Under the pieces are notes generated by a model. The model did no database searches, had not been told where the DNA came from, and saw nothing but the letters and a program-made list of their open reading frames with translations. From positions 1-64,000 of the forward strand of contig JAFZMQ010000007.1 of assembly GCA_017551095.1 (NCBI GenBank): DNA of 64,000 bases. Reading direction: 5' to 3'. Shown one piece after another: positions 1 to 7,877 of this stretch. The DNA is from Clostridia bacterium (GTDB taxonomy: Bacteria > Bacillota > Clostridia > UBA1381). Within the stretch, counting starts at the first letter, position 1, and each line of letters opens with the position of its first letter. The position numbers and the translations under genes were made by a program.

Positions 1-20
1 CCCCTCAGCTTTTTAATACT

Positions 21-1148
21 TTACTTCTGAAGTAACAATCTTGCTCTTCCTTCAACAAGCTTTTCGAGTTCATATAACCGTTTTTTATTCCAATTATACC
101 GCGAATGCTTTTCAAATTTAAAACCAATGATTTTCTTGATTTTTGTTTTTTGTTTTTCACCAATGTACGGTTTTACAAATTCGATAAAATCATTATATGT
201 TGCGGGAGTTCTTGTATTTGCATAAGCTTCTATGTTTTCAAAATCATCATCCATAGCAAAACAACAAAGCGAAAGTCCATTGTCAAAAATCGGCGCGGCA
301 TCAATTATCTTATTGGAATGATTATCGACAAGAAAACCAAAATTACCGAAATGCCTGTCCGTATTGCAAACAATCGCATCAAAAACAAGCATGTCTATAA
401 GCTTTGAAAAACATTTTTCGCCCAGATTTTTGTAGTATTCCATTACAGTGCTGATGCCGCCTTCCTTAACTATTCTTGAAACCGGCACAAAAGAAATATC
501 CTTACTTGTAAACAGCTCACAGGTGGAACAAAGCCTGCCGTCGTATTTACTAAGATTATACGGCACAGCACTTATTCCCATCCTTTTTGCAACCTGATAC
601 GCATAAAATTCTGAATACGGCTCATTACCGGAATTTGCAAATCCCTCAGTTCCCGATTTATACAAAAGGATTCTCCCGTTTACCCGTTTCCAGCATTTTG
701 CAAGCATACCGTTCGTTGTAAACTCGGGCGATGAACGAAATGTTGACTTTATTGAGCTTCCATAGCCTGTAAAAGCGATATATGAGAGCGTTCTGCTAAA
801 ATGATTGTCATATAGGTTGAAGTCGCTGAATTTTCCTTTAAAGCTTTCATCTACTATCCAGTAGCAATCATTTAACGATAATCCTTTACAAATGTCAATG
901 ATCCCTTTGGTATCTTTTTCATTAAGCCCCAGCTTTGCCAAAAAGTTCTGAACATACGCTCTGTTTGAGGGGATCGTTCTTGACTTGATCCACCTTTTCA
1001 GTGACTCATTCTCCCCTTTCATACCAAGCGGCAAAAGGGTTTCTTTTTTCTTGTTTATCCAAAGGATATTTGTTTTTATGGAATCTACCGTATTTTCAAA
1101 ATCAAATTTTAAAAGCTCATCGTCATATAATTTCAGAAAATAACTCAA
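21..1148 (-). CDS. HipA-like serine/threonine kinase, orphan
   Basis: This protein of about 375 residues resembles the HipA C-terminal kinase fold. The central part has a Lys-containing strand (ILLYKSGTEG), a catalytic-loop motif NTDRHFGNFGF and a metal-binding motif APIFDNGLSL. HipA kinases phosphorylate proteins such as glutamyl-tRNA synthetase; the target here is unknown. No HipB-like antitoxin lies next to it. The reading frame opens at a GTG at 1166, but AAGGAGG at 1157-1163 is a ribosome site located inside that extension, so I chose the TTG at 1148, eight bases after it. The N-terminal third has no motif I recognise. Family assignment is fairly sure, toxin function is not. Confidence 0.75.
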   Translation of the reverse strand: MSYFLKLYDDELLKFDFENTVDSIKTNILWINKKKETLLPLGMKGENESLKRWIKSRTIPSNRAYVQNFLAKLGLNEKDTKGIIDICKGLSLNDCYWIVDESFKGKFSDFNLYDNHFSRTLSYIAFTGYGSSIKSTFRSSPEFTTNGMLAKCWKRVNGRILLYKSGTEGFANSGNEPYSEFYAYQVAKRMGISAVPYNLSKYDGRLCSTCELFTSKDISFVPVSRIVKEGGISTVMEYYKNLGEKCFSKLIDMLVFDAIVCNTDRHFGNFGFLVDNHSNKIIDAAPIFDNGLSLCCFAMDDDFENIEAYANTRTPATYNDFIEFVKPYIGEKQKTKIKKIIGFKFEKHSRYNWNKKRLYELEKLVEGRARLLLQK

Positions 1149-1178
1149 AAAAAACACCTCCTTCACCGCTTCTTTATT

Positions 1179-1207
1179 AGTATAACATAAAAATCCAAAA
1201 AATACAA
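1179..1207 (-). promoter_or_regulatory. Sigma-A type promoter of the HipA-like gene
   Basis: Read on the minus strand, TTGTAT and TATACT are separated by 17 bases. The ribosome site of the HipA-like gene begins about 16 bases downstream of the -10 box. Confidence 0.55.
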
Positions 1208-1394
1208 TATTAAATTAACACCCTGTTGTTTTCTTTCATATAAGTTTCGCCTTTTGATCTGACAAATCCCCAAAACCCTTGATTTTACTTGCTTTGGCGG
1301 TATTTGTTTGAATCAGTAACTTCGGTGAAGCGCTTGACAGATTGCAAAATTTGAAGGACAAAAAGATTTATCCTGCAAGTATGACAAAACAGTA
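1208..1394. other. Gene-free stretch with a possible coding remnant and a diverged repeat
   Basis: No intact gene is visible here. On the plus strand a short open frame at about 1315-1395 would encode the tail of a protein ending in KDKKIYPASMTKQ and a stop, with a stop codon just upstream, so it may be the end of a lost gene. Bases 1273-1333 resemble 22481-22538 (see findings). Confidence 0.3.
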
Positions 1395-1452
1395 AAAAAT
1401 ATAGAGCTTGAAACCCGAACACACATTGTTCGCATTTCAGGCTCTATTTAAA
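1395..1452 (-). terminator. Terminator of the sugar-acid operon
   Basis: A long nested hairpin. Read on the minus strand, ATAGAGC, TGAAA and CGAACA pair with TGTTCG, TTTCA and GCTCTAT, followed by a T-rich tract. It lies about 60 bases after the ASRT gene, the last gene of the operon. Confidence 0.7.
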
Positions 1453-1507
1453 TTGTTAGCAAAAAAGATACTACATTCATGTAAATGTCATTTTCAATGC
1501 TATAATT

Positions 1508-1864
1508 TCAGTACGCAATCGTTGTCATCAGTGTCATATTCGGCTGAGTCACATCCATTCTGCTGTGCTGCACTACAACCGGAATGTCACTCTTCACATA
1601 TATCGCATACGGAACTTCATGAGGGATTTCATTTCCGTCAGCATTTTTTATCTTATCAAGTCTGATGTGGTTACATCTCTTGCCCTCACAAATTGCCGAA
1701 AATCCCAAAAGCGGTTCTCTATCCTCAAAGTATATTTCTAATTCGACCCTTGCAGGCTGCTCATTTAGATTAAGAACACAAACCGCCTCGTGAGATACAT
1801 AAGTTTCACTTTTAGTGTCACTCATAAACCCATCAGGTATTATCCACTCCGTTTTTCCTTTCAT
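1508..1864 (-). CDS. ASRT-family protein (sensory rhodopsin transducer-like)
   Basis: This 118-residue protein matches the Anabaena sensory rhodopsin transducer family along its length: an early WIIPDGF segment, YVSHEAVCVLN, a core with the pattern LEIYFEDREP, then VPYAIYVKSDIPVVVQHSRMD and a C-terminal TTIAY. The family is a small beta-sandwich domain proposed to bind small molecules. No rhodopsin gene is nearby. Its position as last gene of a sugar-acid operon suggests a role with a sugar-derived ligand rather than light sensing, which is inference. GAGGA precedes the ATG at 1864. Confidence 0.85.
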   Translation of the reverse strand: MKGKTEWIIPDGFMSDTKSETYVSHEAVCVLNLNEQPARVELEIYFEDREPLLGFSAICEGKRCNHIRLDKIKNADGNEIPHEVPYAIYVKSDIPVVVQHSRMDVTQPNMTLMTTIAY

Positions 1865-1921
1865 TTTAAATCCTCATTTCCGATATTTATTTGTAAATTC
1901 AAAGCATTTTATCTGGAATAA

Positions 1922-2728
1922 TTAAAAAATGTCATAGTCAATTTGCATACCTTTTTCGGTTTTTTCGGGTATGCAGAATGTAACATCACTGTGATTTTTC
2001 AGAAGTGTTGCGGGTATCTGCGGTTGCGGTTTCTCGTTTAAAACGCGTTTTAATATTCCCGGATGCCAATAAGCACCCATAGACAGATAAATCCTCTTTG
2101 ATGCGAGTATTTGCTTCATTCCTATCGTGATACACCACTTCGGCATTGATTTAATGTCACCGTTTAAGTATGCAGCACCGTTAATTGCTATCGTTTCCCT
2201 TGTGATAGGCAAAATGCGTGTGCCAAGCCGGGCAAATTCCTCGCAAGTTATTGGATCATCCTCTTCTGCCGCTTCGTTAAACGCAATATGACCGTTTATG
2301 CCAAGTCCGCCATAGCACACATCGGCACCACCAAGCTCATCTAACAGCTCATCATATTCTTTTTCCTTGCCGGGCGTCGGGAAAAGCCTTTGCTCTTTCG
2401 GCATAATCAGGTTTTCATCTACCTTTGAATAGAACTCATCATTCATTCTTTTGCAAAAGCTCAAAAAATTATCGGGAGAGATGCGTTTATCCTGCGATAT
2501 AAGATATTCGTCCATATTAAAAAACCAAACATTTTTAAGAGAAATTTGGAATTTATTAACCATAGCGGCTAAAATCGGATATTGCCCCATAGGTCCTACC
2601 GGTACAATAAAGACTGTGCGTTTACCCTTTTCGTTATTCTCTTTTATTGTCGTCAGCATATCGAGTGCCATATCAAGATTAACCGCATTATCGTCACTTA
2701 GTACTCTTACTTTTATTCCATTGCTCAT
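1922..2728 (-). CDS. NagB/6-phosphogluconolactonase-family sugar-phosphate isomerase-like protein
   Basis: The 268-residue protein has the NagB-type motifs FNMDEYL and GLGINGHIAFNEA. NagB converts glucosamine 6-phosphate to fructose 6-phosphate plus ammonia. In Escherichia coli NagB the second motif has Asp141 before Gly-His; here that position is Asn (AAC), while the His and Glu are kept. A canonical deaminase reaction is therefore doubtful and another sugar-phosphate substrate is likely. The start is the ATG at 2728, seven bases after AAGGAG; an earlier in-frame ATG is too close to that site. It follows the aldolase remnant by 13 bases in the same operon. Confidence 0.8.
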   Translation of the reverse strand: MSNGIKVRVLSDDNAVNLDMALDMLTTIKENNEKGKRTVFIVPVGPMGQYPILAAMVNKFQISLKNVWFFNMDEYLISQDKRISPDNFLSFCKRMNDEFYSKVDENLIMPKEQRLFPTPGKEKEYDELLDELGGADVCYGGLGINGHIAFNEAAEEDDPITCEEFARLGTRILPITRETIAINGAAYLNGDIKSMPKWCITIGMKQILASKRIYLSMGAYWHPGILKRVLNEKPQPQIPATLLKNHSDVTFCIPEKTEKGMQIDYDIF

Positions 2729-2741
2729 AACCATTCTCCTT

Positions 2742-3180
2742 TTATATACTATCAAGCAGTTTTATCTTTTCAATTGCAAAAGCCTTTACATTTTCGCTTG
2801 TTTTAGCCATAATAATATCAAGCGGAGCAGAAGTTGGGTCAAGTGCTTTGTATCCGTCAATAAAGGCATAGCATAAATCGGTAGCAAAATTTATCTTTCT
2901 GATACCTGCATCTATCGCCGCTTTTATTTGGTCATCCGGAACACCCGAGCCGCCGTGGAGTACAAGGTGAGCATTTGTTTTTTTATGTATTTCCCCGATT
3001 CTTTCAATATTCAGCTTCGGTGCTTTTTTATATCTTCCGTGTGCCGTTCCGACCATTATAGCAAGAGAATCTACTCCTGTTTCTTCTACGAATCTTACCG
3101 CGTCATTGACATCGGTATACGGATCCCAATCTGTATCATTTACCGAGCCGATATGCCCAAGCTCACCCTCTGTGCCGATA
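2742..3180 (-). pseudogene. C-terminal remnant of a class II (KbaY/GatY/Fba-type) aldolase
   Basis: About 145 codons encode the C-terminal half of a class II aldolase: EGELGHIG, a zinc-site segment VGTAHGRY, LHGGSGVP and the phosphate-binding GIRKINFATD, ending in LLDSI. The N-terminal half, including the catalytic Asp and the first zinc histidines, is absent. Going upstream, the aldolase frame runs without a start codon straight into the truncated aldo-keto reductase at about 3180, in a different frame. A single deletion that joined two genes explains this. No start with a ribosome site is visible, so the product is probably not made. Confidence 0.85.
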
Positions 3181-3684
3181 CCTAATTGGCTTTATTCTTG
3201 CCGTTTTCATAAGCGTATCAATATGATGAGGCATAAAATTGCTTACGCCTATCGCCTTGATTCTGCCCTTTTCATATAAATCCTCAAACGCTCTCCATGT
3301 TTCCGCCATTGCAAATTCCCATGTCGTTCTGAATTGAACGGGATTGGGCCAGTGAATGAGATATAAGTCAAGATATTCAAGTCCGAGCTTTTTTAGTGTC
3401 AGCTCGAAAGCGTCAAGCGTAGCTTTATAGCCGTGGTCGGCATTTCTCAATTTACTTGTTACAAAAATTTCGCTTCTTGAAAGTCCACTTGCGGCAATTC
3501 CTGCACCTACGCCTTTTTCGTTTCCGTAAGCCGCCGCCGTGTCAATAAGTCTGTAACCTGATGCCAATGCCGACAATACCGCATTTTTAGCAACATCATC
3601 AGGTGATTGCCATGTACCAAGCCCCATGCACGGGATTTCTTTTCCATTTGAAATTTTGAAAGTATCCTTTACACTACTAAACAT
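3163..3684 (-). pseudogene. N-terminal remnant of an aldo-keto reductase, joined to the aldolase remnant
   Basis: Aldo-keto reductases are usually about 270-320 residues. This one has a good ribosome site (GGAGG), a proper N-terminus with GLGTW, the catalytic Asp and Tyr (DTAAAYGNE), the Lys motif TSKLR, LIHWP and GVSNF, but loses homology after ARIKP at about residue 167. It then reads a few codons out of frame into aldolase sequence and stops at 3163. The last third, which holds the NADPH-binding residues, is gone, so it is very likely inactive. It was probably part of the sugar-acid pathway. Confidence 0.85.
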
Positions 3685-3696
3685 ATATTACCTCCA

Positions 3697-4473
3697 TTAT
3701 AAACAGGTGTAACCGCCGTCGATTGCCATACATGCACCTGTTGTATAGCTTGACATATCACTTGCATAGTAAAGCACCAAACCTACCATTTCTTCCGGAA
3801 CTGCAACACGGTTCATAGGCGTTCCGCCGATCCATTTTTTAACGGCAGGGTCATCAGGCGTTGCAAGTCTTTTTTCGGTAAGCGGAGTTTTGGTAAATCC
3901 GGGTGCTATCGCATTTACTCTTACGCCCCTTTGTGCCCATTCGTTTGCAAGTACCTTGGTAAGCATAATAACCCCTGCTTTTGAGCTGTTATACGCACAC
4001 TGCGTCTGCGGAAGCGGGTTTACTACAAGCCCCGACATTGACGCAACATTTACAATATTGCCCTTTCCCCTCTCAAGCATGACCTTGCCTACCTCACGGC
4101 ACATCAGAAATGTTCCTGTAAGGTTTACATTAAATATCATCTGCCATACATCAAGCGGCATTTCCTCGGCAGGATACTGTCTGTTTATTCCCGCGTTATT
4201 TACAAGAATATCTATGTGTGAAAATTTCTCCAAAACCGTCTTTACCAGGGCTTTTACATCATCTTCTTTTGAAACATCGGTATGTACGCAAAGACACTCT
4301 GCACCTTCTGCTTTTATCTGTTTTTCAGCATTCGGAAATTCCTCGTCCATTATCCCTGCTACAACTATATTTGCACCGAATTTTGCAAAGCCTTTTGCAA
4401 TTTCAAGACCGATACCGCGTTCCGCACCGGTTATAATTACCGTTTTATCTTTAAAATTAAAGCTGTAATCCAT
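3697..4473 (-). CDS. SDR-family oxidoreductase, gluconate/deoxygluconate dehydrogenase-like
   Basis: A 258-residue classical short-chain dehydrogenase. The nucleotide-binding TGAERGIG is near residue 15, NNAG near 90, the catalytic Ser in VNVASMSG, and YNSSK gives the catalytic Tyr and Lys. The length, the MCREVGKVM segment and the C-terminal CMAIDGGYT resemble KduD/IdnO-type enzymes that oxidise or reduce keto sugar acids with NAD(P). In an operon with a KDPG-type aldolase this fits interconversion of a hexuronate or ketogluconate. The exact substrate cannot be read from sequence. Confidence 0.85.
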   Translation of the reverse strand: MDYSFNFKDKTVIITGAERGIGLEIAKGFAKFGANIVVAGIMDEEFPNAEKQIKAEGAECLCVHTDVSKEDDVKALVKTVLEKFSHIDILVNNAGINRQYPAEEMPLDVWQMIFNVNLTGTFLMCREVGKVMLERGKGNIVNVASMSGLVVNPLPQTQCAYNSSKAGVIMLTKVLANEWAQRGVRVNAIAPGFTKTPLTEKRLATPDDPAVKKWIGGTPMNRVAVPEEMVGLVLYYASDMSSYTTGACMAIDGGYTCL

Positions 4474-4511
4474 TATTTATAAATTTCCTTTCTTTCCCAA
4501 AATCCAAGTAC

Positions 4512-4606
4512 GGAAGAAAATTGTCCAGATTGCCACTTTGAAGCGAGTAGTGCTGTACGACGGTACCGCCCCGAGCAAAAAATGGTGATATGGGCAATTT
4601 TATTCG
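4512..4606 (+). repeat. Structured intergenic repeat, copy 1
   Basis: One of three related copies (others at 55476-55580 and 56144-56246). The ends are inverted repeats (AAAATTGTCC against GGGCAATTTT), and an inner stem joins GTGCTGTAC to GTACCGCCCC. The conserved core TACCGCCCCGAGCA is shared by copies 1 and 2 and nearly so by copy 3. This copy sits between the aldolase and SDR genes inside one operon. Confidence 0.8.
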
Positions 4607-4613
4607 TACTTGT

Positions 4614-5264
4614 TTACCTTCTTGCGTCAAGGGAATCTTTGATTGTTTTTCTTGTGTTCAATACGATTTGTTCATAGTTCTTATCGTTTATTGCATTATT
4701 TTCGGCAAACATCCAGTCGCCACCTGCTGCCAAAACGCTATTGAATTTTACAAGCGGCAGGAAATTTTGTCCGTTCAGTCCGCCCGTTACTACCCATTCA
4801 ACCTTGCCAAAAGGTCCGTAATAGTATTGTGTCAATATGTCTACTCCGCCAAGCTGATATATCGGGAAGAATTTCAGCACATTAAGCCCGTAATTTAAGC
4901 CCATTGAGATTTCGGAGGCCGTTACACAACCGGGCAGAACGGATAAACCGTTCTTTAAGCAAAATTCTACCACTTCCGGCACAAATCCCGGTGCAACGCA
5001 GAATTTTGCACCTGCATCAAGTGCTTCTTCGGCATCGCGAAGCGAGATAACTGAACCTGCACCAACAATTACTTCGGGTGCGTCCTTTGCGATTTTTTTG
5101 ATTCTGTTTAATGAATTTTCATCCCTATGAAGCAAAACCTCGCAAACGGGAAGTCCGCCCTCAACCAACGCTTTTGCTGCCTCTGCCGCAAAATCCACAT
5201 CCGGATTTACCATTATCGGACAAATCCCTGTTGTTTTCAAAATTCCGTACATTGTTTTTTCCAT
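4614..5264 (-). CDS. eda: 2-keto-3-deoxy-6-phosphogluconate / 4-hydroxy-2-oxoglutarate aldolase
   Basis: The 216-residue protein is a class I aldolase of the Eda family, which cleaves KDPG or KHG to pyruvate plus an aldehyde. Visible motifs are CEVLLHR with the catalytic Glu, VGAGSV, APGFVPEV, PGCVTASEI and LKFFP with the Schiff-base Lys; GGDWMF lies near the end. AAGGGG precedes the ATG. It follows the Ldh_2 gene by 16 bases. No KDG kinase is present in the window, so the substrate may be phosphorylated elsewhere or be a non-phosphorylated keto acid. Confidence 0.88.
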   Translation of the reverse strand: MEKTMYGILKTTGICPIMVNPDVDFAAEAAKALVEGGLPVCEVLLHRDENSLNRIKKIAKDAPEVIVGAGSVISLRDAEEALDAGAKFCVAPGFVPEVVEFCLKNGLSVLPGCVTASEISMGLNYGLNVLKFFPIYQLGGVDILTQYYYGPFGKVEWVVTGGLNGQNFLPLVKFNSVLAAGGDWMFAENNAINDKNYEQIVLNTRKTIKDSLDARR

Positions 5265-5280
5265 TGTTTTATATCCCCTT

Positions 5281-6333
5281 TTAATAAATATTTATTTCAA
5301 TACCCGTTTTATCTGCGAGTTTTAAAAGACTGTTTGCCATAGCATCGGTCAGTTCAAGTTCTCCGCTTTCCTCTGCCTTATCGTACTTATTCCACTCCAT
5401 TTCACCCGGAAGGAAAATTGTGTCTTTACCCTTTTCCTTTGGGGCATTTTTAAGCTCGTTTATAACTTGGCTTATTCTCTTATTAAACTCGTCAGTGTCC
5501 ATAATCTGTGCAATATCTATTGCAATGAAGGCATGACCGGCATTGTTTGTTGATGACATATCCAGATTCCAACTTGCAACCTCGCTAAGCATTCCTGCTC
5601 CTGTCATTACTGCGGACAATATTTCCACTAATACGCAGAGTCCGTAGCCCTTGTGTGCCGCCATCGGCTGCAAACTTGCATTTTGCGGAAATAGTGAGGC
5701 GTCTGTTGTCGGCTTTCCGTCCTCATCTACAAGCCATGTATCCGGTATTGCCATACCCTTTTCCTGTGCCATAATGACTTTTAATGCCGCTACATTACTG
5801 AGTGCAATATCAAGAAAAACACTCTTTCCGTCGCCCGTCGGTGCGGCAAATGAAAACGGATTTGTACCGATTGCCTTTTTAGCACCGTTTGGGACGGCAA
5901 TAACGGGGTCTGTGTTGCTCATAGAAATCCCCAAAAGTCCTTCCTTTGCCGCAAGATTTGCGTAATATCCCGCCGCACCGAAATGACAGCTATTTTTAAC
6001 TCCTACATAGGCAATACCAACTTTTTTTGCCTTTTCGATTGCAATTCGCATCGCCTTTGATGCCGTAACCATTCCCAAAGCCTTGTTTCCGTTAATGATT
6101 GCAAATGCAGGACCTTCCCTCATTACCGTCGGCTCTGCCTTAGCATCAAGACCGCCTGCCTCAATCTTTTCTATGTACTGCCCCAAATTCTTCGTTCCGT
6201 GTGTCACTACGCCAAACATATCGGTTGAAACTAATGTTTTTGCCGTAATTTCAGCATTTTCCTCTGAAACTCCGATTTTTGTCAGAGCTTTTACTGAAAA
6301 GCTATACAAATCGACTATTTTAATTTTACTCAC
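5281..6333 (-). CDS. Malate/L-lactate (Ldh_2) family NAD(P)-dependent dehydrogenase
   Basis: A 350-residue protein of the Ldh_2/YlbC family, which includes sulfolactate, ureidoglycolate and 2,3-diketo-L-gulonate reductases acting on 2-hydroxy or 2-keto acids. The THGTKNLGQY segment, SCHFGAAGYYA, IGTNPFSFAAP and AAHKGYGL are family hallmarks. It is the first gene of the sugar-acid operon, with a GTG start preceded by AGGTG. The likely reaction is reduction or oxidation of a keto sugar acid; the substrate is not determined. Confidence 0.85.
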   Translation of the reverse strand: MSKIKIVDLYSFSVKALTKIGVSEENAEITAKTLVSTDMFGVVTHGTKNLGQYIEKIEAGGLDAKAEPTVMREGPAFAIINGNKALGMVTASKAMRIAIEKAKKVGIAYVGVKNSCHFGAAGYYANLAAKEGLLGISMSNTDPVIAVPNGAKKAIGTNPFSFAAPTGDGKSVFLDIALSNVAALKVIMAQEKGMAIPDTWLVDEDGKPTTDASLFPQNASLQPMAAHKGYGLCVLVEILSAVMTGAGMLSEVASWNLDMSSTNNAGHAFIAIDIAQIMDTDEFNKRISQVINELKNAPKEKGKDTIFLPGEMEWNKYDKAEESGELELTDAMANSLLKLADKTGIEINIY

Positions 6334-6364
6334 ATTTACACCTACTTTTCCTTATTATGTATAC

Positions 6365-6394
6365 ATTATAATCCGTTGTAAAACTATATGTAAA
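6365..6394 (-). promoter_or_regulatory. Promoter of the sugar-acid operon
   Basis: On the minus strand TTTACA and TATAAT are 18 bases apart, ending about 30 bases before the GTG of the Ldh_2 gene. It faces the araC-type promoter, leaving a short shared control region. Confidence 0.6.
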
Positions 6395-6432
6395 TATACA
6401 TTTCGACATATTTTACTATACTTTTCGCACAC

Positions 6433-6461
6433 TTGACAAGGAAAAATTGTAGTGCTATAAT
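6433..6461 (+). promoter_or_regulatory. Promoter of the AraC-family regulator
   Basis: A consensus TTGACA and TATAAT with 17-base spacing, 26 bases before the ATG at 6488. Confidence 0.8.
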
Positions 6462-6487
6462 TCATACACGGCAAAGGCGGTGAATTT

Positions 6488-7318
6488 ATGGGGAATCTGA
6501 AATTTGTTTCTTTTGAGGAACTGTATCCAATGGATGTCGAAATCACGGATATACGTGCAGAACGGCAGAAATGGATTAAAGGAGTTTTATATAACAGGGG
6601 TGCACCAAGAAAAAGTAACGCCATTATTCTTCTTAGCGGCTGTAATGGTATTTATACCGATCTGACAGAAGGCGGCACTTCATTTTTCGCACCGCAAGGT
6701 AGCATTGTATGCCTTCCCGAAGGCAGTAATTACAGTGTACTTAATAATGACTGTGACCTTTCAAATCAAGACGCTTATATGATAGAATTTCATATAAAAA
6801 AAGACGACGAAGCTTTGTCCTTTGCTCCGTCGCCATTTATGATAAACTCTATGTTTTCAACCCGATTATCACACGCAATTAAAGAAGTTGTAAGAGCTTA
6901 CGAAGAGCCTATAAAATCCCCTATAAGCATATTGTCTTGCGTATGTGAAGTGCTTTCAATATTGGGTAAAGAAAATTCGAGCACACAGTCAAAAGATTAC
7001 TCAGCTGTAGCTCAGGGGCTTAAACTGCTTGAAAAAGACCCATTCAACGATATTTCAATTGAGGAAATTGCGTCTATTTGCAATATTTCAAGCGGCAGTT
7101 TCAGACGGAATTTTCGGAAGTATTTAGGCAAAAGCCCTATACAGTACAGAACCGATTTGAGAATAAAAACCATACAGTTTATGCTTGAAAACAGTGATGT
7201 GACAATAGAAAACATGTCCGAACTTTTGGGGATAAACAACGCCCCTTATATCTACAAAATGTTCAAGAAAAATGTAGGACTTTCTCCGGGGGAGTACAGG
7301 AGCAAATATAAAGGATAG
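6488..7318 (+). CDS. AraC-family transcriptional regulator
   Basis: The 276-residue protein has an N-terminal cupin-like ligand domain (about 1-150) and a C-terminal pair of helix-turn-helix motifs (about 175-275), seen in ISIEEIASICNISSGSFRRNF and the closing LGINNAPYIYKMFKKNVGLSPGEYR. It is divergent from the sugar-acid operon and shares its 150-base control region, so it most likely activates that operon in response to the sugar acid. Its own promoter is near consensus. Confidence 0.85.
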   Translation: MGNLKFVSFEELYPMDVEITDIRAERQKWIKGVLYNRGAPRKSNAIILLSGCNGIYTDLTEGGTSFFAPQGSIVCLPEGSNYSVLNNDCDLSNQDAYMIEFHIKKDDEALSFAPSPFMINSMFSTRLSHAIKEVVRAYEEPIKSPISILSCVCEVLSILGKENSSTQSKDYSAVAQGLKLLEKDPFNDISIEEIASICNISSGSFRRNFRKYLGKSPIQYRTDLRIKTIQFMLENSDVTIENMSELLGINNAPYIYKMFKKNVGLSPGEYRSKYKG

Positions 7319-7324
7319 CCTGAC

Positions 7325-7595
7325 AAGCTCCCGAATATTCTTTTCCTTGCTTATTCAGGAAACGGATACAATTACTTTCGTGCTATCATCTATTCCAAGA
7401 GATTGCCGTAATGAACGCTTTTCCGATTCAGAAAGAGTTTTCTGTTATTTTTCTAATTCTATCCCATTTGGTATGACGGTCAGGCGTTCCCGGAAAGAGC
7501 TCAAAACGCAAAATTCCTTGCTTTTTGCGACGGTGCAATCAGAATTTTCATATATTAAAATATCCACTCGATAACAGTATCTGAGAACAATTATA
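7325..7595 (-). pseudogene. Decayed fragment of a GT4-family glycosyltransferase
   Basis: Translating the minus strand gives a continuous family signature broken by stops: DCTVAKSKEF, then RLTVIPNGIELEK followed by TAA, then LRQSLGIDDSTKVIVSVS, TGA, and SKEKNIRELV. The order (serine or cysteine loop, VIPNGI, linker helix, start of the second Rossmann domain, KNI) is that of group 1 glycosyltransferases. The fragment ends where the AraC gene stops. Both ends are missing, so it cannot encode an enzyme. Confidence 0.75.
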
Positions 7596-7618
7596 AATGA
7601 TAATGCACATAATTGCGA

Positions 7619-7641
7619 CAGGGGACTTTAAAAGTCCCCTG
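7619..7641. terminator. Perfect hairpin, possible terminator
   Basis: An inverted repeat CAGGGGACTTT / AAAGTCCCCTG with almost no loop, followed on the plus strand by a weak T-rich stretch. It lies between the glycosyltransferase remnant and another fragment. Confidence 0.45.
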
Positions 7642-7654
7642 TTTGATATTTGTC

Positions 7655-7795
7655 CTATTCTGTTTTTATAAATGAGTTTTCTTCTTCCCAGCCGTCAATT
7701 TTCCAAGTAATCTTGCCATTATCTATTGATATGACGCCACCCTCGTCTGTGGTCTCGGAAATCACAGTAGCGTTAACATGTTTATAATTACAAGT
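7655..7795 (-). pseudogene. C-terminal fragment of an unrecognised protein
   Basis: A minus-strand frame of about 45 codons with no start codon encodes a plausible beta-rich tail containing VISETTDEGGVISID and WKIDGWEEEN and then a stop. I do not recognise the family. It lies in the same debris region as the glycosyltransferase remnant. Confidence 0.3.
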
Positions 7796-7800
7796 TAGTA

Positions 7801-7829
7801 TTGCATTTTACCAAAAAATTTGATATAAT
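7801..7829 (+). promoter_or_regulatory. Promoter of the lipoprotein nucleosidase
   Basis: TTGCAT and TATAAT, 17 bases apart, about 48 bases before the ATG at 7878. Confidence 0.6.
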
Positions 7830-7877
7830 TGGTTGGAGATTTTAAAATAAGCAAAATTATTTGAGGTGAAAAGAGAC

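Noticed and set aside
1508-1864. A light-sensing system, because of the rhodopsin-transducer family
   Set aside because: No rhodopsin or carotenoid gene is in the window, and the operon is for sugar acids.
3890-4468. 192-codon open frame on the plus strand
   Set aside because: It is antisense to the intact SDR gene, rich in Ser, Thr and Phe as expected for a shadow frame.
7347-7574. 75-codon open frame on the plus strand
   Set aside because: The minus strand of the same stretch carries recognisable glycosyltransferase blocks, so this frame is a shadow of a pseudogene.
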